64,000 bases of DNA from Zunongwangia sp. HGR-M22 (GCF_027594425.1 NZ_CP115159.1:2097001-2161000), one strand, 5' to 3'; positions 27,392 through 41,898 are shown, counted from the stretch's first letter. Program-made: numbers and translations. The notes: generated by a model not told the origin, from the sequence alone.

Positions 27392-27409
27392 ATGATACGA
27401 TATTATCAT
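27392..27409. promoter_or_regulatory. Inverted repeat in the divergent promoter, possible AraC operator
   Basis: ATGATA-CGATAT-TATCAT, a perfect 6-bp inverted repeat with a 6-base spacer, between the hydroxyproline operon (66 bases to its start) and the araC-type gene (52 bases to its start). Position and symmetry fit an operator of the local regulator; AT richness makes this tentative. Confidence 0.4.
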
Positions 27410-27461
27410 ATAAATTGACTAATTCGGTTTTTTTTAATAATATTTACAAAAACTCACACTA

Positions 27462-28304
27462 ATGAAAGTCCTTCCGTTTAAAATCCCAAAACCCGAAAAA
27501 GAAGCCCTTGTATATCAGGAAGATCATGAAATTATATTTTATGATAAACTTCACCAGCACGAGGAGATACAAATTAGCTATATTATGGAAGGTAGCGGCT
27601 CTTTAATTGTTGGTGATAGTATTAACGAATATCAGCCACATGACATCCTTATTATAGGAGAAAATATTCCGCATGTTTTTAGAAGTGATGCAGAGGCTCA
27701 TCCAAATTCGATAATGTACACGCTGTTTTTTACCAAAAAGTCCTTCGGAAAAGAATTCTTCAACCTTACTGATCTTAGCGGAATCCAGAAGTTTTTTGAT
27801 GAATCTGAATACGGAATGAAAATTAAGGCTGATGAAAAAAAGTTTCATCTTTTTAATAATCTGAAGCGGCAAAGTAAAATTGAAAGAGTAGCTACTTTAC
27901 TATTATTACTGAATGAACTTACGCATGCCGAGCGGCAACCATTGTCTTCTTTCGTTTACCAGAAAAAATATACAGAGGATGAAGGAAAACGAATGAATGA
28001 TGTTTTTCAATATGCTATGGATAACTTTCAGGATAATATTTCTTTAGATGATATTGCAGATATTGCTTTTATGAGTAAAAATGCTTTTTGCCGATATTTT
28101 AAGAAAAGAACCAATAAAACGTTTTTTCAGTTTTTAATTGAAATAAGGATAGAACATGCCTGCAAGTTATTGTATAAAGATCAGGACTTATCGGTATCGG
28201 CGATCTCTGAACTTTGTGGATTTCAGAACATCGCCAATTTTAACCGAAAGTTTAAGGAATTAAAAGGAATTACGCCTACACAATACAGGCAGCAAAACGA
28301 TTAA
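27462..28304 (+). CDS. AraC-family transcriptional regulator, cupin sensor domain
   Basis: A 280-residue regulator. The N-terminal ~150 residues form a cupin sensor (LHQHEEIQISYIMEGSGSLI, HDILIIGENIPHVF) and the C-terminal ~100 residues hold two helix-turn-helix motifs (ISLDDIADIAFMSKNAFCRY; ISELCGFQNIANFNRKFKEL). It is transcribed away from the hydroxyproline operon and converges on the DPP IV gene with 15 bases between stops. It probably controls the operon, and perhaps susC/susD, in response to hydroxyproline or a sugar. The ligand is unknown. No terminator separates it clearly from the convergent gene. Confidence 0.9.
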   Translation: MKVLPFKIPKPEKEALVYQEDHEIIFYDKLHQHEEIQISYIMEGSGSLIVGDSINEYQPHDILIIGENIPHVFRSDAEAHPNSIMYTLFFTKKSFGKEFFNLTDLSGIQKFFDESEYGMKIKADEKKFHLFNNLKRQSKIERVATLLLLLNELTHAERQPLSSFVYQKKYTEDEGKRMNDVFQYAMDNFQDNISLDDIADIAFMSKNAFCRYFKKRTNKTFFQFLIEIRIEHACKLLYKDQDLSVSAISELCGFQNIANFNRKFKELKGITPTQYRQQND

Positions 28305-28319
28305 TTCTCATCTTCTATA

Positions 28320-30566
28320 TTATTTCAATCCGTTATGCTCCAAGAAATAATTAGTAATCAAAGTATACAAGTGGATCGAAGTGTTTTTTCCTTCGTAAAT
28401 ATGATGCGCCCTGTTAGGATAAGCCATCATGTCGAATTGCTTGTTATTTCGAATTAGCTCATTCACCAAATATTCCATATTTTGATAATGCACATTATCA
28501 TCTCCGGTTCCGTGAATTAGTAATAAATTTCCTTCCAGATTTTTAGCATAGGTTACCGGCGAACCTTCAATAAACTTTTTTTTATCTTCACTAGGCAATC
28601 CCATATAACGCTCCTGGTAAATATTATCGTAGAATAACTGATTGGTAACTCCGGCTACAGCCACTCCTGTTTGATAAACTTCAGGATATCTGAATAACAA
28701 ATTCTGAGTCATCGAGCCTCCACCACTCCAGCCCCAAACATTCACGAATTTTTCATCCAGAAAATCGTAATTTGCAAGCACTTTTTTAGCTGCCGCCGCC
28801 TGATCGTTGGTATTAAGTACGCCCATATTTTGGTAAATACTTTTTCGCCAATCACTGCCTTTTAAAGTTGGCGTTCCGCGATTATCAATACTTATCACTA
28901 CAAATCCTTGTTGTGCCATAAAAAGCTCGTACAACCCAACCCATTGATCGGTCGCCACAACTCCCCAAGGCTCGCCATACACATGAAAAAGGACCGGATA
29001 TTTTTTAGCCGAATCAAAATTTAATGGCTTGGTCATTCTAGCATCCATTTCGATTCCGTTCTCAGTCATGACTTTAAAAAATGACGTTTCTGGTAAGGCT
29101 AATGAACTTAATTTGTTTTTCAACCGTTCATTATCAACTAAAGTTTTAACCGATTTATGTTTGGGCAAATTCACTAAATTCACCGTATTTGGTGTGCTAA
29201 CATTCGTAAATTTATGGATAGCATATTTTCCATTAGGCGAAACATCATACGTATTTACGCCTTCAAATTGTTGCGGAGTAACTTTGGTTAGTTTTCCATT
29301 TCCATTTAATGGTACCTTGTATAAATAGCGTTGCGTAGCATTATCTGGTGAAGCTACAATATATAAATTTTTATCATCAGTTTGGTAATACGTGGCTACA
29401 TCATAATCGCCGGGCGTAAGCAATGTCTTTTTACCCGATTCCAAATCAATTTTATAGATATGGCGCCAACCATCAGTTTCCGTCATTCGTAAAAACGACG
29501 TTCCATCATCCACGATTAGCTGATCGTTATTGCCCCATTGGTTCGAAGAAATATCCGGATAGCGCAAATCTACCCAGGTTTCTTCAGTTTCGGTATACAT
29601 TTTTTTTAATGCGGAAGTTGAAAGTTTATACGTAAAAATATTGAGCTCGTTTTGCTTTCTATTCATTTGCTGAATAAGCACCAAATCTTCATTAAGCCAT
29701 TGCATCGCCGGTAAATAATGCTGAACAGGATCGCCCGGCATCGGTATCCACGTTACTTCGGAAGTTTTTGTATCTATAATTCCAACTTTTGCTGAAGAAG
29801 GATTGAATCCTGCTTTTGGATATTGCAGCGCAATCGGTTCAGAATATACCGAATCGGTATTATTGATCATGTAGAAGGTGCCAATTTCTGAAGCATCTAA
29901 TTGCCAAAACGCAATTTTTGAAGCATCCGGACTCCAAATAAAACCATCGCGCATTCCAAATTCTTCTTCATACACCCAATCGAACGTTCCGTTAATGATA
30001 TCGCCTGTTCCATCTTCGGTTAGCTGAGTAAGCTCTCCGGTTTTAAAATTCTCTTTATAAATATTGAAATTATGCACATAAGCTACAAATTGATTATCTT
30101 CAGAAAACTTAGCGAACATCAATGAGGAAGATGGAAAATCTTTTCCTAATTGTTTTAATTCTTTGGTATCAAAATCGTACACCCAAAAATCACCTTTGGT
30201 ATTCGAACGCCAAACTCGGCTGGAGTTTGTAAAAATTAAAACCTTGCTTCCATCTGGAGATAACGAAAAATCTTCTATTGCCAGGTTTTTACCATTTATA
30301 TTAAGATTATTGGCTGCTAAATAAGTGCTTGATTTGTAGTTTTTACTCTCGTAACGAATAAGTTCATCATTGCCTGCTTTATCTTTTTCGATACTGACAA
30401 AAGCATCGCCCTCTTCTATCCAGAAAATAGGACGCTGGTAATCACTACTAAATTCCGAAGAAGAATAAATACGTCCTAAGGTTAATAAAGAATCATTTTC
30501 TTGTGCACTACTAGAAAATGGAAAAAATAATAATAAAATTATTCCAACTAAGTTTAATTTGGTCAT
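28320..30566 (-). CDS. Dipeptidyl peptidase IV (S9B)
   Basis: Exported 748-residue serine peptidase that removes X-Pro (or X-Hyp) dipeptides from free N termini. It has a signal peptide (IILLLFFPFSSSAQ), the beta-propeller, and the double-Glu motif of DPP IV in VYEEEFGMRDG (Glu200-202), which binds the substrate amino group. The catalytic Ser614 is in GWSGGGSM; Asp is in GTGDDNVH and His in NRAHHIYEG. All elements of a genuine DPP IV are present, in contrast to the S9 paralogue at 15190-17442. It is followed on the minus strand only by the regulator's convergent end; its upstream neighbour is the repeat-rich gap before the GH2 gene. Confidence 0.92.
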   Translation of the reverse strand: MTKLNLVGIILLLFFPFSSSAQENDSLLTLGRIYSSSEFSSDYQRPIFWIEEGDAFVSIEKDKAGNDELIRYESKNYKSSTYLAANNLNINGKNLAIEDFSLSPDGSKVLIFTNSSRVWRSNTKGDFWVYDFDTKELKQLGKDFPSSSLMFAKFSEDNQFVAYVHNFNIYKENFKTGELTQLTEDGTGDIINGTFDWVYEEEFGMRDGFIWSPDASKIAFWQLDASEIGTFYMINNTDSVYSEPIALQYPKAGFNPSSAKVGIIDTKTSEVTWIPMPGDPVQHYLPAMQWLNEDLVLIQQMNRKQNELNIFTYKLSTSALKKMYTETEETWVDLRYPDISSNQWGNNDQLIVDDGTSFLRMTETDGWRHIYKIDLESGKKTLLTPGDYDVATYYQTDDKNLYIVASPDNATQRYLYKVPLNGNGKLTKVTPQQFEGVNTYDVSPNGKYAIHKFTNVSTPNTVNLVNLPKHKSVKTLVDNERLKNKLSSLALPETSFFKVMTENGIEMDARMTKPLNFDSAKKYPVLFHVYGEPWGVVATDQWVGLYELFMAQQGFVVISIDNRGTPTLKGSDWRKSIYQNMGVLNTNDQAAAAKKVLANYDFLDEKFVNVWGWSGGGSMTQNLLFRYPEVYQTGVAVAGVTNQLFYDNIYQERYMGLPSEDKKKFIEGSPVTYAKNLEGNLLLIHGTGDDNVHYQNMEYLVNELIRNNKQFDMMAYPNRAHHIYEGKNTSIHLYTLITNYFLEHNGLK

Positions 30567-30700
30567 TTTGTTATAATTGGTTTACGGTTTTTTGCTATTA
30601 GCTATCAATATTTAATACTATATTGATTGCATTTTCTTACCAACGTCATCCAGAACGTAATAAAGGTATCTATATGCAATACATTTTCTCGAACTCGTTA

Positions 30701-30790
30701 CGTCATTCCGTGCTTGACACGGAATCTCATCCTGCTATTCAGAATCTGCGAAGCATGATGGGATGCTGAATCAAGTTCAGCATGACGATC
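30701..30790. repeat. Pair of small hairpin repeats in the intergenic gap
   Basis: Two hairpins occur close together: ATTCCGTG-CTTGA-CACGGAAT (30705-30725) and ATGCTGAA-TCAAG-TTCAGCAT (30763-30783). The second has the form of the CATGCTGAA dispersed palindromes I recall from flavobacterial intergenic regions. No T-run follows, so they are not ordinary terminators. Confidence 0.55.
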
Positions 30791-30863
30791 AAAGAAGCGT
30801 TCTGACTGCCAATTATTCACGATTCAGCATTCAAAATTTAAAATTGATCCTCTCTCAATAGCT

Positions 30864-30953
30864 CAAAATTCATTTTCAAATCAGCACAGTATCAAATCAA
30901 ATCTATTTTCTATACTCTAACAGCAAAGCGATCTAAAATCTAACTTCTCAATA
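30864..30953. repeat. Intergenic direct repeat, copy 1
   Basis: About 90 bases beginning CAAAATTCATTTTCAAATCA and containing TCTATTTTCTATACTCTAAC, then AGCAAAGC and AACTTCTCAATACT. A diverged copy lies at 31029-31114. Non-coding and very AT-rich. It lies within a 584-base gap (30567-31150) that holds no gene. Confidence 0.7.
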
Positions 30954-31028
30954 CTTACTTTCAACACAAATAGAGATTTCTCCATTCCGCTATGCTCCTG
31001 TGGAAATGACAAAAGAACATTCAACATT

Positions 31029-31114
31029 CAAAATTCATTTTCAAATCATCACATTTTCAAATTAAATCAAGTTTATTTTCTATACTCTAACAGCAAAGCA
31101 ATCTAACTTCTCAA
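31029..31114. repeat. Intergenic direct repeat, copy 2
   Basis: Second copy of the repeat at 30864-30953, with a few substitutions and a short deletion after AGCAAAGCAATC. It runs into short tandem units (CTCAATACT; TTACTCAC) just before the GH2 stop at 31151, suggesting slippage-prone DNA. Confidence 0.7.
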
Positions 31115-31150
31115 TACTCAATACTCAATTCTAACTACTAACTTACTCAC

Positions 31151-35694
<4,544 letters not shown>

Positions 35695-35767
35695 CTATTC
35701 TTTCATTTTTTAGTGAACAACCGTTAGGTATTTTGGAAATTATTTTTTGAGGCAAACCTCTAAATAT

Positions 35768-37441
35768 TTAATCTCGATTATCGAGTAATTCTACATCTAC
35801 ATAATACATATGCTCTATCCTCCAGGGTGTAAATAAATACTGATTTTCATGTTGAAAATCGACACTTTGCCATTCTGCTGAAGGGATAATCTTTATTTTT
35901 TCTTCGTTACCTTTTAAAACCAATGGTAAATTGAAACCATCAACAACATTGCTATATTTATAAAACATCTTGCTGTTTGGCGCATCGATATATAATTGAA
36001 GTTTCGGAATTTTAGTGGTGGTTAAATATTGCTCAAAAACATTCGAATAGTCGTATCCAGCTTTATCTGAAATATATTCCTGAATCTCTGAACCGTCTAC
36101 TGTTTTATTATGAAAAGTCATATTTAAACCGGTTAGAATATTCTTGAATAATTTATCATCGTCCATACTGTGACGAATGCTATGCAGCATATTTCCACCT
36201 TTTGGATACATATCGCCACTACCCTGTGCGTTTACGGCGTAGGCTGGAATAACTGGTTTATCATTTTGAATTCCACTTCTGGTACCATAATTATAATCGT
36301 TTGCAGCTTCTTCACCGTAAACATAATCCAGGAATAAAGTTTCGCTGTAATTGGTAAAACTTTCGTGCACGTACATATCGGCCAGATCGTTTGTGGTGAT
36401 GTTATTTCCAAACCATTCGTGACCACTCTCGTGAATAATGATGAAATCCCAGGTTAAACCTAAACCAGTTCCAGATCCATCTCTACCTCGATATCCACCG
36501 GCATAATAATTTCCGTAGGAAACATTCGACTGATGTTCCATTCCAGTATGCTCGGTTTCCACCAATTTATAGCCATCTTCATAAAAAGGATAAGGGCCAA
36601 ACCAATATTCAAACGCATCCAAAAGGTTATGAACTTCTGGCGGCATGTAATCTTTAGCTTTTTCCAAATTATAATCCATTACCCAGTAATTAAGATCTAA
36701 ATCGCCTTTTATGCCGGTATAAACTTCAGAAAAGTTTTTGTAGTGCCCGATATAAGGAATGATAGTATAGTTACTAATCGGATTTTCTACGCCCCATTTG
36801 TAAGAAATCGTTCCGTCATTATGTTCGGTCTTATCTAACATTCGGCCGTTTGCCACCGCCATTAATTCTTTTGGAACTCGCATCGTTAAAGAAGCTCCAC
36901 GATCTGGCTCGTCACTTTGGTGATCTTTGTTAGGATACCAGATTGAAGCACCAAGTCCCTGGCAGGTCACCGTCATCCACGGTCTTCCTTTTTCGTCTTT
37001 AGTAAATGTCCAACCGCCATCCCATGGGGCACGAATCGCTTCGTGAGGTTTTCCGCTAAAATATATTTTTATTTCGTGCTCAGATTCGATATTTTGAGGC
37101 TGAGTTTTTACAAAGTACACATCGCCTTCTCTACTGAAACTTAAAGATTGTCTTTTGTCGTAAATAATACTATCGATCACCAATGGTTTCTGAAGATCGA
37201 TTTGCATTAAATTTGGATGTTCTTTTTGAATTACTTTATAAGTGATATTGTTGAATCCTGATGTATATTTTTTATCGAAATTTGGTGTTACTGAAATATC
37301 GTAACGCATCACATCCCACCAGGCTCTTTCTGGTGTAATACTTCCTCTAAGCGTATCGGAGTGGGTAAATTGAGTTTCTTGAGCCTGAAGCGAAAATAAT
37401 GGCAGTAACAATAAAATTAGTAGGGAATTATATTTAAGCAT
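35768..37441 (-). CDS. M1-family aminopeptidase, exported
   Basis: A 557-residue gluzincin aminopeptidase when started at ATG 37441, which gives a clean signal peptide (YNSLLILLLLPLFSLQAQ); the frame is open to 37504. The zinc motif H-E-x-x-H is in HESGHEWFGNNITTND with the third ligand Glu in MYVHESFTNYSE, and the exopeptidase region reads MEHQSNVSYGN rather than a plain GAMEN motif. The protein is shorter than classical PepN because it lacks the C-terminal helical domain, as is common in Bacteroidota. It is first of the M1, Xaa-Pro aminopeptidase, GH2 run. It would finish off peptides in the periplasm or outside. Confidence 0.9.
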   Translation of the reverse strand: MLKYNSLLILLLLPLFSLQAQETQFTHSDTLRGSITPERAWWDVMRYDISVTPNFDKKYTSGFNNITYKVIQKEHPNLMQIDLQKPLVIDSIIYDKRQSLSFSREGDVYFVKTQPQNIESEHEIKIYFSGKPHEAIRAPWDGGWTFTKDEKGRPWMTVTCQGLGASIWYPNKDHQSDEPDRGASLTMRVPKELMAVANGRMLDKTEHNDGTISYKWGVENPISNYTIIPYIGHYKNFSEVYTGIKGDLDLNYWVMDYNLEKAKDYMPPEVHNLLDAFEYWFGPYPFYEDGYKLVETEHTGMEHQSNVSYGNYYAGGYRGRDGSGTGLGLTWDFIIIHESGHEWFGNNITTNDLADMYVHESFTNYSETLFLDYVYGEEAANDYNYGTRSGIQNDKPVIPAYAVNAQGSGDMYPKGGNMLHSIRHSMDDDKLFKNILTGLNMTFHNKTVDGSEIQEYISDKAGYDYSNVFEQYLTTTKIPKLQLYIDAPNSKMFYKYSNVVDGFNLPLVLKGNEEKIKIIPSAEWQSVDFQHENQYLFTPWRIEHMYYVDVELLDNRD

Positions 37442-38144
37442 AAATTTAGAAGATAGTTTCCCGTAAAGTTGTAAAATATTTGTGCAATAAGCAACGAATA
37501 TCACTTTTATAGGTAATATAATATCAGATACAGTTAAAATATTAGTAAGTAATAGTGATCACAATGTTGAAAATTCAAAAGTTTTTTAATAAAACTGAAA
37601 AGTAATTTGCAATCGTTAAGCTATGGCGAATAGGATCTTTTTACATTTCAGTTACAAACATTTAAAATTCGTGAATTAAAAATATCAAAAACTCTTTTCA
37701 ATTTTGAGTTTTCACGATCTTGCTATCAGAGAATTTTGGACATATAATTTATAAGATTTAAGAAATTAATATTCTTAATATTTTCACTCACTTAATAAAT
37801 AAGTAAATAAACTTTGAAACTGCAGGAAAATCAAAGTATTTCCAGAAAACTGCAATTTAGTAAGTTGCAACGGTTGTATTTTTTACTTCTGAAACCTTTT
37901 GGCTATAAATCTAAATATTCAATCTCGAAGTTCAATATAGATTTAAACAGCAATAATGTATTAATAAGAAGCATTAAAAAGTCTTAACATTAGTCTTTAT
38001 AACCATTCTAAACAACAGCTTTTAATTAACTTTTTTAAACTTAAGTTAAAGTTTTTATGATATAAGCTAGAAGTCTAATTAACTTATATAAGGTTATTTA
38101 TAGGTAGTTTTACTCCAATCTATAAACTAAACCTATTCGAAAAA
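37442..38144. other. AT-rich intergenic region between divergent genes
   Basis: About 700 bases without a plausible gene. It must hold the promoters of the M1 operon (minus) and the collagen-repeat lipoprotein gene (plus). I saw no clear hairpin, repeat or conserved motif. Confidence 0.5.
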
Positions 38145-39704
38145 ATGATTACTTTTAAACGACTAATTTTAAATTTTTTGTTGCTAAGTGCAACAGTAAC
38201 ATTCGTCATCTCATGTGATGTAGAAGATGGAATCGACGGAATCGATGGCGCTGATGGAGTTAACGGTCAAGATGGAGTTGATGGTGAAGATGGCGAAGAC
38301 TTCACACCCGAGCCCGGGATGTTTTCAGACAAATCTAACCTAAAGGCACTTGTGGCCATGAAACCACAATTTAATTATGTAAATGCTTATTCTATACTTA
38401 GTTCATCAGATACATTAAGCAACGATTTTAAGTTGGTTGGAGCGCAAGATGGTGCGGGATTTTTAAAGGATCCTAATAGCGACGGTTATATCTATGTAGT
38501 AAACGCAGAGGACACCTATGCGGTTTCAAGAATTATGTTAGATAAAAACTTAAAGCCTCTTACTGGTGAATGGTTATTAAACTCTAGCGTTGCAGATTAC
38601 GCGAGACAATGTAGTGGTACGATGTGGGAAGCAGACATACACGGTGGTTCTCAAGATTTATTTTTATCTGCTTCAGAAAGTATTCATTACGATGTAAAAG
38701 GAATTGATCCTTATATGACACCAGATCCAGATGCCGATTTTGGATTAGATGCTTTAGGTGAATTTTCTTGGGAAAATGCAGTACCACTTCCTCAAGTGGC
38801 ATATCCCGGTAAAACTGTAATTATCGGTGGCGATGATGACTCTAGCGGTTCAGAAGGACAAGTTTCTTTATACTTATCTGAAAATGGAGATGCAGATCTA
38901 GAGAATGGTAAAGTTTATGTACTTCGGTTCAAGGAGATTTCTGATGGGAACGGCGGAAAAACTGCTGTAACACCTGGAGAAATATATAATGAGAGTAATC
39001 TTGACCTCAAACAAACTTATGATGTGGAGTTTGTGGAAGTTCCAAATGGAAAAGATTTAACTAAAGACGAAATGGAAGACGCTTGTGTAGCAGTACAAGC
39101 TTCAGCTTTTATGCGTGTTGAAGATGTAGATTACCAAAAAGGTTCTGCTGCAAACAACCGTAATCTTTACTTCGCTGTAACGGGTCGTGGCCCGGGTAGA
39201 GGAACTTACAATGACTGGGGTACAGTTTATAAATTAGAATTGGATGAAAACAATCCCCGTGAAGGAAAATTAACACAAATAATAAGTGGTAACACAAATA
39301 CCAATAATGCGGATGGTAATCTTTCTGAATTACAGAGTCCAGATAATGTTTGTGTAACCGAAAATTTTGTATACTTTCAAGAAGATCCAAATTCTTTTGA
39401 TAGAGGACATTCAGCATACATCTACCAATCAGATTTAAATGGTAACAATATTCAGCAAGTACTTGAATTTGTGGTAAGACAAGATCTTGCACCAGATGGA
39501 AGTACAGGGTTTAGTGGAGAGTATGGGGCTTTAATCGACATCTCAGATAAAGTAGGTAAGCCAGGTACATTTATGCTGAACCTTCAACCACATTACTGGC
39601 AAGATGATAGTTTTAAAGGAAGAGATGGTCATACTTTTACAGATGGTACTTTTGAAGATAACCAGGGAGGACAAATAGTTTTATTACAAGGTTTACCAAG
39701 ATAA
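38145..39704 (+). CDS. Lipoprotein with collagen-like repeats and PhoX/DUF839-like propeller
   Basis: A 519-residue lipoprotein (lipobox V-I-S-C, Cys24). Right after the anchor come eight Gly-X-Y-type triplets (DGIDGIDGADGVNGQDGVDG on), a short collagen-like stalk. The rest resembles a calcium-binding beta-propeller of the PhoX/DUF839 type: DPNSDGYIYVVNAEDTYAVS, GRGPGRGTYNDWGTVYKLEL and LQSPDNVCVTENFVYFQEDP, the last like the PhoX metal-site block. Alkaline phosphatase activity is possible but not shown. A strong terminator follows at 39725, yet the peroxidase gene starts only 71 bases after its stop. Divergent from the glycoprotein locus. Confidence 0.6.
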   Translation: MITFKRLILNFLLLSATVTFVISCDVEDGIDGIDGADGVNGQDGVDGEDGEDFTPEPGMFSDKSNLKALVAMKPQFNYVNAYSILSSSDTLSNDFKLVGAQDGAGFLKDPNSDGYIYVVNAEDTYAVSRIMLDKNLKPLTGEWLLNSSVADYARQCSGTMWEADIHGGSQDLFLSASESIHYDVKGIDPYMTPDPDADFGLDALGEFSWENAVPLPQVAYPGKTVIIGGDDDSSGSEGQVSLYLSENGDADLENGKVYVLRFKEISDGNGGKTAVTPGEIYNESNLDLKQTYDVEFVEVPNGKDLTKDEMEDACVAVQASAFMRVEDVDYQKGSAANNRNLYFAVTGRGPGRGTYNDWGTVYKLELDENNPREGKLTQIISGNTNTNNADGNLSELQSPDNVCVTENFVYFQEDPNSFDRGHSAYIYQSDLNGNNIQQVLEFVVRQDLAPDGSTGFSGEYGALIDISDKVGKPGTFMLNLQPHYWQDDSFKGRDGHTFTDGTFEDNQGGQIVLLQGLPR

Positions 39705-39724
39705 GTTTCTTTATCAAGTTTCGA

Positions 39725-39754
39725 AAAAACCTCCGTTTTTAACGGGGGTTTTTC
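39725..39754 (+). terminator. Rho-independent terminator after the propeller lipoprotein
   Basis: AACCTCCGTT/AACGGGGGTT stem with a TTT loop and one G-T pair, followed by TTTTT. About 20 bases past the stop. Confidence 0.85.
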
Positions 39755-39775
39755 TATCATTATAAATTGAATACA

Positions 39776-41611
39776 ATGAAAATATCCTCAAAATTTTTGT
39801 GGGCCTCAGCACTGATTATGTTACTTCTGCTATACGCTTGTAAAAAGGAATATCAAGACACACATACCTCTACCTTGAAAGCTCGTGTAGATTGGACAGC
39901 AGCACAAGATTATTATTTAAAAAATATCAAAAATACGTTAGCGTATTTAGACAGTTTAAATAAAACCTCGGTAAAATCTCCCAAAGCTAAAAACTATTTC
40001 ATTCAAGCCCGCCAAGCTTTTAAAGAAGCAGAGCCTTATGCATCTTACCTTAATCCTGAAGTTGGTCATCAAGCCAATGGCCCCGCACTACCCAGATTAA
40101 CCGATGATACTCAACGTGTTTTATTACCAATTGGATTTCAGAAAATTGAAGAATCAATTTATGAAGGAGATGTTTCTGAAAATGATTTTAAACGAGAAGT
40201 TGAATTAACACGTGGTTTAATTCATGTACTTCAAGATGCTATTGAAAAAAGAGAACTCAATGCTCAACGCTTTTTTATAGCTACACACCAACAATTAATG
40301 CGTATAGTAAGTTTTGGAATAACCGGTTTCGATACACCCGTAAGTGGTTTAGGACTTGAAGAAACAAAAGCTTCATTAAAAAATCTATTAACACTATATA
40401 AATTAAGCATTCAAAAAATTATTCTTCCAAAAAATAAGGAGCTCGATAAAAGATTTCAACAACAGATTGATAAAGCAATAAATTTTATAGGAAAAAAACC
40501 TGATTTTGAAACCTTTGATCGTTATACTTTTTTGAGAAATTATTTTAACCCTATGATGCGCAGTTGGGTTGAAATCAGAAAAACTTCTGATCTTTGGGAA
40601 CCGGTTCAAAACAAGCCTTTTAATTTCGATGCGCCTACTTTTTTTGAGGACGACTCTTTTAACGTTGATTATTTTCGTCAAACAGTAAACAGTAATCCTT
40701 CTAAAGATCAGATTAAATTGGGAAAACGATTGTTTTTTGACAAGAATTTATCAAATTCAGCCAGTATGTCTTGTGCTACCTGCCACAGTCCCGATAAAGC
40801 TTATGCCGATGGGATTGTTGCAAACTTCAATAATACCGGTAACATATTACAACGCAATTCTCCAACACTAATTAATTCAATTTTCCAAAAAGGTTTTTTC
40901 TGGGATGGAAGAGCAGGCAGTTTATTAGCGCAAATATCTGGAGTTTTTACCAACAAAGAAGAGTTTAATAGTTCGGTACATGAGTTTTCAGGTGAAATTT
41001 CTAAAGACTCCAGCTATGTTGAAGCATTTGAAAAAGCTTTCGGTCATAAAGTAAAGTGGACAAACGCACATACTATTAAAGCATTATCGGCCTATATTTC
41101 TACTTTAAATGGTTTTAGTTCTAAGTTTGATAAAAATGTTAGAGGAGAATTAAATAACTTCACCCAAGAAGAGCAATTAGGTATGAATTTGTTTATGGGC
41201 AAAGCCCTTTGTGCAACTTGTCATTTTATGCCATTAACCAACGGAACCGTTCCCCCATTTTTTTCTGAAACAGAAAAAGAAGTTATAGGTGTTCCGGAAA
41301 CTGCAGAAAATAAAAAATTAGATGATGATAACGGTTTTTATTTTATGTATAAAGAACCTATACAAAAAGGAGTGTTTAAAACACCTACAGTACGAAATAT
41401 AGCCCTCACTTCACCTTACATGCATAATGGGGTTTACAATAGTCTAGAAGAAGTAGTTGATTTCTACAACAAAGGTGGTGGAGCCGGCCTCGGTTTCGAC
41501 CTCCCACACCAAACCTTACCTTTTGATAATTTAAATCTTACAGTAGAAGAGCAACAAGCATTAGTCGCTTTTATGAAAACGCTTAGCGATATACCTGAAG
41601 AAAAATATTGA
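39776..41611 (+). CDS. Di-haem cytochrome c peroxidase/MauG-family lipoprotein
   Basis: A 611-residue lipoprotein (lipobox L-Y-A-C) from the ATG at 39776; a TTG three codons earlier is less likely. Residues ~30-290 are a helical N-terminal region not found in short peroxidases. The C-terminal part is the di-haem peroxidase: CATCHSPDKAYADG (Cys333) and CATCHFMPLTNG (Cys479) bind the two c-type haems, and FKTPTVRNIALTSPYMHNGV is the family signature. It would reduce peroxide, or oxidise an unknown substrate as MauG does, in the periplasm. The N-terminal extension may make it a two-domain redox protein. Confidence 0.88.
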   Translation: MKISSKFLWASALIMLLLLYACKKEYQDTHTSTLKARVDWTAAQDYYLKNIKNTLAYLDSLNKTSVKSPKAKNYFIQARQAFKEAEPYASYLNPEVGHQANGPALPRLTDDTQRVLLPIGFQKIEESIYEGDVSENDFKREVELTRGLIHVLQDAIEKRELNAQRFFIATHQQLMRIVSFGITGFDTPVSGLGLEETKASLKNLLTLYKLSIQKIILPKNKELDKRFQQQIDKAINFIGKKPDFETFDRYTFLRNYFNPMMRSWVEIRKTSDLWEPVQNKPFNFDAPTFFEDDSFNVDYFRQTVNSNPSKDQIKLGKRLFFDKNLSNSASMSCATCHSPDKAYADGIVANFNNTGNILQRNSPTLINSIFQKGFFWDGRAGSLLAQISGVFTNKEEFNSSVHEFSGEISKDSSYVEAFEKAFGHKVKWTNAHTIKALSAYISTLNGFSSKFDKNVRGELNNFTQEEQLGMNLFMGKALCATCHFMPLTNGTVPPFFSETEKEVIGVPETAENKKLDDDNGFYFMYKEPIQKGVFKTPTVRNIALTSPYMHNGVYNSLEEVVDFYNKGGGAGLGFDLPHQTLPFDNLNLTVEEQQALVAFMKTLSDIPEEKY

Positions 41612-41898
41612 AAATCCCTCGATGAAATCATACAAGATTTCTGAAATCCGAAGATATAATATTCTTTTCATAAGTATAAGCACAGAGTTTCTTGTAAAAT
41701 ATTTGGTCAATAAGAAGCGAATATCACTTTTTAAATGATATACCATTTACTACAGTTTAAATTAATTTATTAACGATGCGTTATTAAATAGCATAATCAG
41801 AAAGTAAACAATCATCATTTTCCAAATTAAAGATTGAAAATAAATATCCGTACCTATTACAAAAAAACTAGCTTTATCTTTTTTTAACGATTAAATCA

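Noticed and set aside
27327-27461. Riboswitch in the divergent promoter
   Set aside because: Only a short inverted repeat fits; there is no leader long enough for a known aptamer on either side.
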